The translations under genes were made by a program, and so were the position numbers. From positions 124,001 through 188,000 of the forward strand of contig NZ_JAKILT010000001.1 in assembly GCF_023283535.1 (NCBI RefSeq): a stretch of 64,000 nucleotides of DNA, written 5' to 3'. Below, piece by piece: positions 8,836 to 17,186 of this stretch. Below the pieces are notes generated by a model that saw only the letters and a list, made by a program, of their open reading frames with translations, ran no database searches and had not been told where the DNA came from. The DNA comes from Shewanella sairae. GTDB lineage: Bacteria > Pseudomonadota > Gammaproteobacteria > Enterobacterales > Shewanellaceae. Numbering within the stretch: the stretch's first letter is position 1; every line of letters begins with the position of its first letter.

Positions 8836-9525
8836 CTAGGCTGTGGGGCCGACCAATCGCATGTGCCAATCTTCAACTTTCCCGGTTTCTAGTCGACGTT
8901 TGACCAGGGCCTTCCAAGATTCAACTAACGGCAGTTCAGACAGTTTTCTGAGCTCTTGTGCATCTAAGCTACCGCTAAACACTGCACCCATGATCCGTGC
9001 CAATGACCAGTCAGGGTAAGGCCTTTCACATAAGGTTATGTCATCTCCGGAGCCAATCTCACCCTCTTGTAGCACCTTAAAATACCATCCGGTTCTTAAG
9101 GTATCTTGTAGTCTTTGCGCCATATCATTTTGCTCGAATCGTACATTTAGTTTCCAGCATGGCATGCGGCCTTGAGAGACCTCTAATATTGTTGAGCCAA
9201 TGCGTATTTTGTCTTTAAGGCAAATATTTGCTTCGGTTACACCTGTTGAACTAAGGTTTTCACCAAAGGCGCCAGCTGCTTCAAAGATAGCTTTGTCGCC
9301 GAGCTCTTGTTGCCATACAGGGTAGTGCTCGCTTGGATAAATATGCAGGGCTTTTTCAATGCCGCCATGAAAGCGCGGATCGCCTTGCTCGTCGTTGCTA
9401 AAGCCGAGCATTGTTGCGTACTGACGCTCGGCTAAAACCTGTTTATTAATCGCACTTTGCGCGCCGTGAGCAAATGCCACCGTTTTACCGGCGAGAACAG
9501 AATTTACGGTGCCTAATTTTTGCAT
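8836..9525 (-). CDS. yiiM: MOSC-domain protein, YiiM-like N-hydroxylated base reductase
   Basis: This molybdenum-cofactor protein of 229 residues resembles E. coli YiiM, which reduces N-hydroxylated substrates such as 6-hydroxylaminopurine. Seen in the sequence are FHGGIEKALHIYP and AFGENLSSTGVTE, both MOSC signatures. The cysteine in GRMPCWKLN is the expected molybdenum ligand. The C-terminal part (KRRLETGKVEDW) also matches the family. It stands alone with a terminator on its 3' side, shared with mepM. Confidence 0.85.
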   Translation of the reverse strand: MQKLGTVNSVLAGKTVAFAHGAQSAINKQVLAERQYATMLGFSNDEQGDPRFHGGIEKALHIYPSEHYPVWQQELGDKAIFEAAGAFGENLSSTGVTEANICLKDKIRIGSTILEVSQGRMPCWKLNVRFEQNDMAQRLQDTLRTGWYFKVLQEGEIGSGDDITLCERPYPDWSLARIMGAVFSGSLDAQELRKLSELPLVESWKALVKRRLETGKVEDWHMRLVGPTA

Positions 9526-9577
9526 TGGAGTTCCTAATTGGGGGACGAGCAGCGTAAGCTGGTGTTATTTTTATCTG

Positions 9578-10111
9578 TTATTCTTTATTGGTAACATCCA
9601 AAAAGTTGAATTCAAATTGACCATCTGGATCTTCAACTCGGACGACTTGGTTAAACTGCGCCGCTTCAAAGTGTGGATTTTGCACTAATATGCTCATTAG
9701 CTGCTGCGTAACAGTATCGCTATGAAATGCAGTAGCTAATGCCTGATGTGACTGTCTGATCAGCCGTGAGAATAAATGTTCACCCTCATCGTCTTCATCA
9801 CCATCATCGTTTGCAGTGACCTCATTCCATTTGGCATAAACTGCTCGCAGCTTTAGCGTTGCTTCATCGTCATCAAAATACACGTCCTCAACAATAAACT
9901 CATCATGTGAGTGTCTCGGGTGTGGCTCAAACTTGCTGCCGTCTTTATTCCAAATATTCCAGTATAAATCGCCATGCCAAAAGGCTGCAGAGATAGTCAT
10001 GTGTGAGAAGGCTTCTTGCTTAACGTAGAATGTTAAGCCTTCGATATTTTCTTCAATTAATCGGCTTACCTGCTTTTCATAAAGTTCACTTAACGCTTGA
10101 ATATCGTGCAT
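9578..10111 (-). CDS. Conserved-looking hypothetical acidic protein
   Basis: I do not recognise this protein of about 177 residues. It is acidic, with an aspartate/glutamate-rich loop (NDDGDEDDEGEH) in the middle, and has no signal peptide or membrane segment, so it is probably cytoplasmic. I prefer the ATG at 10111 (MHDIQALSELYEK), which has a GAG-type ribosome site, over the ATG at 10153, which has none. It lies 52 bp downstream of yiiM in the same direction and may share no promoter with it. Confidence 0.6.
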   Translation of the reverse strand: MHDIQALSELYEKQVSRLIEENIEGLTFYVKQEAFSHMTISAAFWHGDLYWNIWNKDGSKFEPHPRHSHDEFIVEDVYFDDDEATLKLRAVYAKWNEVTANDDGDEDDEGEHLFSRLIRQSHQALATAFHSDTVTQQLMSILVQNPHFEAAQFNQVVRVEDPDGQFEFNFLDVTNKE

Positions 10112-10806
10112 ATTACAACTCTGATTGAATAGTTTTAGTAGGGAAGTGATCATAAGCTTAAACCGCTTAGCTTATCATCAGCTAGAAGTTGGTTGTGGTT
10201 TCGTTAGCTTACATTATCGTTATTTGTCAGATTATTGAGTCTGCTCAGTCTTTAAGTATTCGCCATCGATATCGTACTGCATTTGATAACTTTTAAGAGT
10301 GACTATTCCCTCAATATTACCCATATTGATTTAACCTGCAGCCGGGTCACCGACCCAAGTTGAAAATATTGTAGACGGGGATGAATAATGACTGCTTGTT
10401 TATTGCAGTGCTAGTTTTGTTCCCTAACTCGGTTTTGAAAAGAAAATCTTGGTTATTAAGATGCAACTTGAGTCGTTAGTTACTCACATGTCACTACTTC
10501 TGTGGGTCGCTGTAAAGCCGTCCTTGGCCGCTCTGCGGTTTCCAATAACCTCCCTGTTAAATAGCCAGTTCGGCATCCATGTCTCTCGTTCGAAGAGTAT
10601 TTTTTTAGATATCTCACCCTGAAACGGAAGCTCACAGTGGTAAGCCCCTAATTTCTTAGACACTTAGCTGTTTCTCAAAGTACTTCTTTTTCATGTTTAT
10701 TTACCCTTGACTATATAAAGCGTTTTTACCGCCATAAACTTTAAACGAACAATTCAGAATATCTATGTAAAACAATGTGCTGCTTGTTCTTGATGTAAAG
10801 CAATAA
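10112..10806. other. Non-coding stretch with a dispersed-repeat fragment
   Basis: About 700 bp without a convincing gene; a minus-strand frame of 30 codons near 10240-10330 is the longest with any protein-like character. At 10569-10597 a segment (TTCGGCATCC...CTCTCGTTCGA) matches the reverse complement of the hairpin cluster near 17928-17957 on the other side of the Rhs locus. The region looks like decayed accessory DNA. Confidence 0.5.
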
Positions 10807-10832
10807 AAGGCCCCGGCTAGCGAGGCTTTGGA
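10807..10832 (-). terminator. Terminator after the distal Rhs immunity candidate
   Basis: Read on the minus strand, AAAGCCTCG pairs with CCGGGGCCTTT around CTAG with one bulged base, followed by a T-rich tail. It partly coincides with the 23-bp repeat at 10817-10839. Confidence 0.55.
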
Positions 10833-10839
10833 TTCAAAA
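10817..10839. repeat. 23-bp direct repeat, copy 1
   Basis: These 23 bases recur identically at 12196-12218. Each copy lies 6 to 9 bp past the stop of a putative Rhs immunity gene. In this copy the repeat is one arm of a terminator hairpin. Confidence 0.9.
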
Positions 10840-10845
10840 TTGAAC

Positions 10846-11217
10846 CTAAAATTTTAATGTAAGATCTAGCTTTGCCAACCTGTACTCTTCCTTGTTACCT
10901 ATCAAACTATCAGAGATCTTTTCCATTTCAGTCCAAGGTATAAAAATAGGCTTCAAGAAATAATGATTAATAGTTGGGTACATAAGCACACCTTCCTCAC
11001 TACGACATACATTCATTGAATTAAAATGATCAAATGATGAGTCATTATTCAGTTTAAAATAAACAGCTTGTATACTAGCCTGTTTAGATGAGCTGATTGA
11101 ATCACTATGAAAGCTATCAACGAGTTTGTTCCAAATCTCATTATTTAAGTCTTTATAAAAGGCATAGCAAGCCGTAAGGACAAAAACTAATAGAATAATA
11201 CTAGTGAGTGAGATCAT
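10846..11217 (-). CDS. Putative immunity protein for the displaced Rhs tip
   Basis: A 123-residue protein with one N-terminal membrane segment (ISLTSIILLVFVLTACYAFY) and a soluble domain facing, most likely, the periplasm. I recognise no family. The ATG at 11217 is chosen because a perfect AGGAGGT sits seven bases upstream; the frame also has GTG codons at 11226 and 11223. It overlaps the 3' end of the Rhs tip gene by 17 bp, so the two are translationally coupled. That position, directly after an Rhs C-terminal module, is typical of cognate immunity genes (inference). Confidence 0.6.
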   Translation of the reverse strand: MISLTSIILLVFVLTACYAFYKDLNNEIWNKLVDSFHSDSISSSKQASIQAVYFKLNNDSSFDHFNSMNVCRSEEGVLMYPTINHYFLKPIFIPWTEMEKISDSLIGNKEEYRLAKLDLTLKF

Positions 11218-11767
11218 ATACACCACCTCCTATCCATCTACCAAGATCACCTAAACCACTCCAACGAAATTGAATATCTCCAAATGCTCCCGTCATTGAT
11301 GCGCCCTTACCACGACCCCAGCCAAACTCAACAACTGGGGGATACGACTGAGGTCCACCATTCTCATCCCAAGGGTTGCATTGGTTAGCTTTATGAGGAA
11401 AAGTTACCGAACCTGAATAAGCGCCCTTATTAAAGGAAAAAGAACCACCTAGCCCCCTAAGAGTATCAATAGTATTGTCACCAAAACCAAACATACCTCT
11501 TCCAAATAATGATAGCCCTTTACCGAAACCACCGACACCACCTTCTCCATTGGCTAAAACGGCAAAATCACCATTGCTATCTAATGCAAATGTAGCTGAG
11601 CCACCGTACGACACACCACTATTGGTTGTGTAACCAAACCCAACTGAAAAACCCCAAGTCTCTAGCCCATAAGGATCTGTAGCGTTGATAGGGTTTCCTT
11701 TAACATATCCATATGTATTAATCCCACCCGCTAAACCAATCGGGTCAGATTGAATGTAGCGCCCCAA
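11201..11767 (-). CDS. Displaced (orphan) Rhs C-terminal tip
   Basis: The first 35 residues are the conserved end of an Rhs core (RYIQSDPIGLAGGINTYGYV, ending DPYGLE), nearly identical to the end of the big Rhs protein at 12670-16734. After this boundary the sequence is wholly different: a glycine- and aromatic-rich domain of about 150 residues without a motif I know. This is the layout of an orphan Rhs-CT cassette, a toxin tip cut off from its delivery core. The core remnant continues upstream to 12058 but is frameshifted, so on its own this frame starts only at the internal ATG at 11767 and may not be expressed. Confidence 0.7.
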   Translation of the reverse strand: MGRYIQSDPIGLAGGINTYGYVKGNPINATDPYGLETWGFSVGFGYTTNSGVSYGGSATFALDSNGDFAVLANGEGGVGGFGKGLSLFGRGMFGFGDNTIDTLRGLGGSFSFNKGAYSGSVTFPHKANQCNPWDENGGPQSYPPVVEFGWGRGKGASMTGAFGDIQFRWSGLGDLGRWIGGGVYDLTH

Positions 11768-12058
11768 TTCAGGATCGTAATCACTAAAGTAATTGTAATG
11801 TAATCCAGACTCTTGGTCGTAATATTGTCCCGGAAAGCGTAAATTGTTCTCAATGCCCTGACTTACTATACTCGCTTTACCAAACTGCCTGCCAAACCAC
11901 TTGCTGCTGACTATCCGTTAAACTCATTGGTGTATTCAGGTGAGAGTTGTGGAAGTAATAAGTTGCTTCTTGTGTCATCATTGCTAAAGGCACTTGATGT
12001 AAATAAACATATTCTTTGGTGATACATCCTGAGTCATCCGCTTCAGCGATTAATTTGC
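11768..12058 (-). pseudogene. Frameshifted duplicate of the Rhs core 3' end
   Basis: Nearly identical in DNA to the core at about 13170-13463 of the intact Rhs gene. Compared with that copy, 11 bp are missing at about 11885, which breaks the frame. Homology stops abruptly at 12058, where IS3-family sequence begins. Together with 11201-11767 it forms a broken second Rhs 3' end. Confidence 0.85.
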
Positions 12059-12195
12059 TAAATAATAATGGATGTAATAGTTATTATCATTTCAAACGAA
12101 TTAAGCTGAAACTTAAAGGCCTGAGTCCGATAGCATATCGAAATCAGACCTTGGTAGCCGCTTAGACATGAGTCCAACTTAACGAGGTCACTTCA
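12059..12195 (+). mobile_element. 3' end of an IS3-family insertion sequence (remnant)
   Basis: On the plus strand a frame ending at TAG 12163-12165 reads FKRIKLKLKGLSPIAYRNQ, the typical C-terminus of an IS3-family orfB (rve integrase) transposase. The 30 bases after the stop end in a GTCCAACTT...GGTCACTTCA sequence, which resembles an IS3-subgroup terminal inverted repeat. Everything upstream of the last 35 or so codons is missing. The outer end abuts the 23-bp repeat at 12196 exactly. Confidence 0.8.
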
Positions 12196-12218
12196 CTAGC
12201 GAGGCTTTGGATTCAAAA
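12196..12218. repeat. 23-bp direct repeat, copy 2
   Basis: Identical to 10817-10839. Here the repeat borders the IS3 remnant on one side and the stop of the proximal immunity candidate on the other. The second arm of the terminator hairpin seen in copy 1 is missing, apparently replaced by the IS end. Confidence 0.9.
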
Positions 12219-12227
12219 GTTGTTAAA

Positions 12228-12668
12228 CTATTTATCGTTTTTCAACCAAACCCTTAAATCTTCTATTACAAAGGATTTGGAGCAACTAAACAAAGAGTTG
12301 CTAGGACGATAATTAAAAGTAAGCTTTACTCGAAAGTCTGTATTTATTGGCAAACAGCCCATGCCAATGTTTTCTTTTTCTTTCTTATCCTGAGAAATAT
12401 CTAAAAATGTAGATACCAACAACTTCTCAGTATCTTTGGAAAATACCTCAGCATTTACACTAAACTCATCAAGTTCTGGGTACTCCTTAATGAGTAGTGG
12501 TGAATTAACAATTACCGTTGAACAGCTTGTGTTATATTCTTTAGGAAGTTCGATACTTTCTATTTTTAAGCCTAGCTTTAACGCACCTTCTTTCTTTAAT
12601 TCATCACCAAAAACAATGCTCGATAAAAGTGCGAACAATAAGGTTAAAGCACACCTAAAATACTTCAT
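12228..12668 (-). CDS. Putative exported immunity protein for the Rhs toxin
   Basis: A 146-residue protein with a classical signal peptide (MKYFRCALTLLFALLSSIVFG), cleaved near residue 21, so it should be periplasmic. The mature part holds four cysteines (TSCST, MGCLP and FSCSK are the clear contexts), compatible with disulfides. I recognise no family. It starts one base after the stop of the large rhs gene, with an AAGG site inside the rhs 3' end, and so is co-translated with it. Position argues for an immunity protein, and its export suggests that the cognate toxin acts in the periplasm (inference). Confidence 0.65.
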   Translation of the reverse strand: MKYFRCALTLLFALLSSIVFGDELKKEGALKLGLKIESIELPKEYNTSCSTVIVNSPLLIKEYPELDEFSVNAEVFSKDTEKLLVSTFLDISQDKKEKENIGMGCLPINTDFRVKLTFNYRPSNSLFSCSKSFVIEDLRVWLKNDK

Positions 12669-12669
12669 T

Positions 12670-15600
12670 TTAATTACCTTTATTAGGATTAAATTTCACC
12701 CATTGCCCATTATTCGATATGCTATGGCGTCCATAATTATCAATATTAAACAAATCTGTAGGGGCTGTCACAGGTTGTCCTGTTAAATCTGAAAGCTTTT
12801 GTGCAAATGAATCGTCTCCTCCTTTACCAGTTGAACAGGCGTAAATTTTGATTGGTTCATTACCTGTATAACCAGCATCTTTCATTTTTTCCAATAACTT
12901 TTCAGGTGTAAGAATCACATTTCTATAATCTAATGGACCGGCTCCATCAGTATCTCCGTGTGCCCCAACAGAAAACTCATTAGGTGTAGGGTTTACATAT
13001 CTAAACATATATCGCCAATCCCTATCTCCCTTTTTTACTAAGTTTAAGTTAGGGTCCAGACCAAAAAAATCATATAAGTTAATCGGGTTGCCACCCACAT
13101 AAGCATATGTATTAATACCACCAGCTAAACCAATCGGGTCAGATTGAATGTACCTACCCAATTCAGGATCGTAATCCCTAAAGTAGTTGTAATGTAATCC
13201 AGACTCTTGGTCGTAATATTGTCCCGGAAAGCGTAAATTGTTCTCAATGCCCTGACTTACTATACTCGCTTTACCAAACGCATCATATTTTGCCTGCCAA
13301 ACCACTTGCTGCTGACTATCCGTTAAACTCATTGGTGTATTCAGGTGAGAGTTGTGGAAGTAATAAGTTGCTTCCTGTGTCATCATTGCTAAAGGCGCTT
13401 GATGTAAATAAACATATTCTTTGGTGATAACTCCTGAGACATCCGCTTCAGCGATTAATTTGCCGTCTGGAGCGTATATATAATACTGTTTCACTCCGTT
13501 AACAGATTTAGAAACACGTTCACCTTGGTAGTTATACATGTACTGAGCACTTATAGCGGCTTCACTCATGTCTGCTAAGCGGCCCGCTTGGTTGTAACTA
13601 AAGCTCATATTGCCTTTTTTAAGTGTATTTCCCATTTCATCGTAAAGCAGAGTTTGTCCGTTAATTGTTTTTAGTCTATTACTTAGCAAATACTGATACG
13701 TTGTCTCGGCATTTGTAGTAGAGACTTGGCTTAAGCGATTACCCACATCATCATAGCTGTATTTCCATCCGCCACGCTTATCTGCAACAAGACGTGACAA
13801 TAGGTCGTAACTGAACTCTTGAGTAAGTTCTGTGTGCTGTTGATTGATGACTTCGGTAATATTATTGGTATTGTCATAAACATAATTCAGAGAGCTGTGT
13901 TGACCTATCGTTTGCTCAGTCACTCGGTAATCTGTATTGTATGTCTTTTGTAAGACAAGACCATTACCGTATGTCATTTGTTTTAATGGCCCAAAAGGAT
14001 AATAGCTGATTTCATTTGCAAGTTGCGTTGTAACCCCTTGCTTTGTTACATTCACGCTGGTTAGCTGTCCCATGCTGTCATAGAGATAATCCAACTGAGT
14101 TCCGCTAGGGTAGGTTAATGTATCTAGCCGCCCTTGTTCACCATAACCATATTGAGTCGAAAACAGCTTACCATCTATCTGATTTGTTTCTTTAGTTAAT
14201 AGCCCCAGTTGGTTATATTTCAGTTGCGTTTTACCACTTTGGTCTACGGCCTTGGTCAGCTTACCTATGCCATAATTACCATTCGTCGTATCATCATAGT
14301 TAAAGCTGATATTTTCATTAGAGTTTAAATAACTAAGTTCTAAAATACGGTTTAGTGCATCATATTGAAAATTTGTGGTGATACTTCTGGCATCAGTTTT
14401 TGAAGTGAGATTTCCCGAATCATCATAACTGAACTGCGTTACGCCGGAATCGGGGCTGACAATTTTTTCTACTTCATCAAACAAGTTATATTGATAGGTC
14501 GTCGTATTACCTTGGGGGTCGATAACATTTGAGAGCTTACCGGATGAAGTATAACCAAACTGAGTTCTATTCCCTAGTTTGTTGACTATGGTGACCGGTC
14601 TATCAAAACCATCCAGCGCTGTTGATTGGCTATTACCATTAACATCATGTAGAGCAATAACCTCTCCTTTGTTGTTGTAACTGTATGATGTCGTATTATT
14701 CAAAGCGTGATGACTGAGCAATTCTGAATGGAGACCATAGGTATACCTTTGTAGATATGTCTGCTGCCCCGTTTTATCTACATAGCGTTGCTCAATTACA
14801 TTCCCTCGGCTATCTCTAGTGAGCAACTCAGCACTGCCGTCTTGAATTGCCGTTTTGACCAATCTTGAGGCATTATCATATTCGTAATTGAGAGTTAGGC
14901 CGTTTTTAGTCGCTCTGCTAATTAATCTTCCAGCTTTATCGTAGGTTAGCGTAACCTCTTCTGCGTCAGATTTGATTCTGGTAATTTGTCCCTGAGCGTT
15001 ATAGCGATATTGAGTTAATAAACCATTTGCATCACTGACAGATAATGGTCGGCCAAAAGCATCGAAAGACAAAACATCAAATACCTTATTCCCTAAGCCA
15101 TTGGTTAATGTTTGTTTGAAACCTTTAGCGGTATAATCAATCGACACCGTATCAGCTACATCGATTCTGGGGCCATCGATAGCGATTATATTGCCAAAAT
15201 CGTCATAGTCATAGCTCACTTCGCGCTCATTATTGGTGATGCGTTTAGTCAGCCAACCTCTTTCGTTGTATTCAAAGCTGGTTATTTGCTCTTCAGATTT
15301 TTCGGTATTTACCAGTGGGCCACCAACAACATCACAATTTGCCCACTCATTAACTTCATCACAGTCAAAGCCATCACTCCCCCCTTCATCATCTTGGTAT
15401 TGCTCATTTCTTATAATTGATTGAAGTAAATTGCTTTCTTTGTCCCAAACATAGCTTACCGATTGTGTTTGGCCATATTCGGTTTCTTTTTTGATTTTCT
15501 GTGTGAAGCCATACGACATTAATATTGAAGTGACAGTGTTGTTATAATCTTTCGTTATTTTTAGCGTGTCACCGGCTCCTCCTTCATAAAAACGCAGCCT

Positions 15601-16734
15601 TATGGCGTCCTGACACGTTGCGCAATTAACCTGAACGATTCTCCCATTTTCAATGAGATATTCTTTTATATCGCCTTTACTATCCGTAACTGTTCGCTTG
15701 CCATTATCACCATAAATAACCGAAACGGGTGGGGCCAAACTATCATTGCTTGTTTTTTCTACTCGGCCATATTCATCGTAGGTATACGATAAAACCATAT
15801 TGCCATTTTCATCAATAATTGATGTTAATAGCTGTGTATTTCGGTGGTCTTCGTACTTATAAGTAACCGTAGAAAAAACTCCTTCCTCATCGGTGGGTTT
15901 ATTCGACGAAATAAGCCTATTTTTGCTATCAAATACAAAAGAGTAAATTTGCCCTTCGTGCCCTAGGCTGTATTGGTACCCTGATGCTGTATCTTCACGG
16001 GATATTGTCCGCTCAGCCTGAGACTCAACCCCTTTCTTCACCGTGTACGACATTGAGTCAGCGGTATAGGAATAGGTGATAATGGCACCATTGCTCTTTT
16101 TTATTTTAATTAATCGTCCAAAACTATAATATTCTTTGTCATTATTATTGGCGGTGAAGGTGTATATACCATTTTGCCCTTCCAAAGACCCCTGCTGACT
16201 ACCGCCAGACGAAATCCAGTTTTCTGCTGGACCATATTTAACTTTGAAAAACGAGACTTTAGTTTTATCAGGTCTCCACAGTGTTATCGATTGAGGGTTT
16301 TCAGTCTGCCAGTCATAAGACTTCCATGATTCATCGGTATAAGGGTTTTTACCGGAAGAGGCTCGGTATTCTTTGCTGTTTATCCAATGAGCCTTAATAT
16401 CCTCTATAGGCCTAGATTCAGTAGTAACGTCAGTTTCATAGATAAAGTTTAATAACTCAGCGCTACTAGCGGTTTTGGGTTGCGCAGCATACAGCTTGGC
16501 GCTATTGGGATTAACAAACTTCGAGTCTAAAGAGAGACGAACACTTCCTCTATAAGCATCAATTCCATTTTCAATTGGGCAGCCATCATCACAATCGTCA
16601 TCGTTAAAACTGATAACAAAAGGAAGGGCTGTTCCGCCCCAGGGCCTTCCATCACCATATCGAGAATCATTATCAATAACCATATGGTAATAAATCAACT
16701 GGTATGGCGCGTTGTGATAACTCCAATGCCCCAT
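12670..16734 (-). CDS. Rhs-repeat protein with a caspase-like C-terminal tip
   Basis: About 1354 residues. From residue 200 to 1200 it carries dozens of YD repeats of the type G..TxYxYD..GRL, which fold into the Rhs shell. The core ends at the hallmark RYIQSDPIGLAGGINTYAYV and DFFGLDP. The variable tip of about 125 residues contains GAHGD and, 60 residues later, KIYACSTGKGGDDSFAQ. A His-Gly after a hydrophobic strand and a Cys at the end of another resemble the His/Cys dyad of clan CD (caspase/C80-like) peptidases; this is an inference. There is no signal peptide, PAAR or VgrG domain at the N-terminus. The ATG at 16734 overlaps the stop of the upstream gene as TGATG; a TTG lies one codon earlier. 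Confidence 0.85.
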   Translation of the reverse strand: MGHWSYHNAPYQLIYYHMVIDNDSRYGDGRPWGGTALPFVISFNDDDCDDGCPIENGIDAYRGSVRLSLDSKFVNPNSAKLYAAQPKTASSAELLNFIYETDVTTESRPIEDIKAHWINSKEYRASSGKNPYTDESWKSYDWQTENPQSITLWRPDKTKVSFFKVKYGPAENWISSGGSQQGSLEGQNGIYTFTANNNDKEYYSFGRLIKIKKSNGAIITYSYTADSMSYTVKKGVESQAERTISREDTASGYQYSLGHEGQIYSFVFDSKNRLISSNKPTDEEGVFSTVTYKYEDHRNTQLLTSIIDENGNMVLSYTYDEYGRVEKTSNDSLAPPVSVIYGDNGKRTVTDSKGDIKEYLIENGRIVQVNCATCQDAIRLRFYEGGAGDTLKITKDYNNTVTSILMSYGFTQKIKKETEYGQTQSVSYVWDKESNLLQSIIRNEQYQDDEGGSDGFDCDEVNEWANCDVVGGPLVNTEKSEEQITSFEYNERGWLTKRITNNEREVSYDYDDFGNIIAIDGPRIDVADTVSIDYTAKGFKQTLTNGLGNKVFDVLSFDAFGRPLSVSDANGLLTQYRYNAQGQITRIKSDAEEVTLTYDKAGRLISRATKNGLTLNYEYDNASRLVKTAIQDGSAELLTRDSRGNVIEQRYVDKTGQQTYLQRYTYGLHSELLSHHALNNTTSYSYNNKGEVIALHDVNGNSQSTALDGFDRPVTIVNKLGNRTQFGYTSSGKLSNVIDPQGNTTTYQYNLFDEVEKIVSPDSGVTQFSYDDSGNLTSKTDARSITTNFQYDALNRILELSYLNSNENISFNYDDTTNGNYGIGKLTKAVDQSGKTQLKYNQLGLLTKETNQIDGKLFSTQYGYGEQGRLDTLTYPSGTQLDYLYDSMGQLTSVNVTKQGVTTQLANEISYYPFGPLKQMTYGNGLVLQKTYNTDYRVTEQTIGQHSSLNYVYDNTNNITEVINQQHTELTQEFSYDLLSRLVADKRGGWKYSYDDVGNRLSQVSTTNAETTYQYLLSNRLKTINGQTLLYDEMGNTLKKGNMSFSYNQAGRLADMSEAAISAQYMYNYQGERVSKSVNGVKQYYIYAPDGKLIAEADVSGVITKEYVYLHQAPLAMMTQEATYYFHNSHLNTPMSLTDSQQQVVWQAKYDAFGKASIVSQGIENNLRFPGQYYDQESGLHYNYFRDYDPELGRYIQSDPIGLAGGINTYAYVGGNPINLYDFFGLDPNLNLVKKGDRDWRYMFRYVNPTPNEFSVGAHGDTDGAGPLDYRNVILTPEKLLEKMKDAGYTGNEPIKIYACSTGKGGDDSFAQKLSDLTGQPVTAPTDLFNIDNYGRHSISNNGQWVKFNPNKGN

Positions 16735-17186
16735 CAAAAAACATTTTGATAGTACCCGTCTATAGGGGAAGGGTAACTCATTGGGAAGAACTCACCCTCT
16801 AGTGTCCGATATGATATGACGTACTTCTGACCGGTATGATCCGTCATATCCATAGAGGCTGCACGGACAACATGATCCATATTTTCTTCAGCGAACGCCT
16901 TGCACTTATTAAGAGTGTCCAAAAAGTCATCACTACTGTAGACCGTGTAGTAATTTGTGAGTTGCTCAGGATACATTAACTTTTTTATGTACTCTTCGCC
17001 TTTCATCTCGTCCACGGGTGGTTCGGATGAAGGTAGTAAACTCCAAGGGGCATAGTGGCCTAATCCAGGTGAAGAGCCATTAAAGTCCATTGTTTTACAC
17101 TTGAAAGCGCCAGCATAAGAAGGTGATTGAAATAAAAGTAAGGTGAGCAGGGCCAATAGGCATTTGAATTTCATTTGATACAACAT
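16734..17186 (-). CDS. Exported protein encoded upstream of rhs
   Basis: 150 residues with a signal peptide (core LLALLTLLLFQSPSYAGA), so probably periplasmic or secreted. The mature part has cysteines in KCKTMDF and NKCKAF and no motif I know. A second ATG at 17174 (MKFKCLLALL) gives an equally good signal peptide. Its stop overlaps the rhs ATG as TGATG, so the two are translated together. It may be an adaptor for Rhs export, or the lost N-terminal piece of a once longer Rhs protein; the sequence does not decide. Confidence 0.7.
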   Translation of the reverse strand: MLYQMKFKCLLALLTLLLFQSPSYAGAFKCKTMDFNGSSPGLGHYAPWSLLPSSEPPVDEMKGEEYIKKLMYPEQLTNYYTVYSSDDFLDTLNKCKAFAEENMDHVVRAASMDMTDHTGQKYVISYRTLEGEFFPMSYPSPIDGYYQNVF

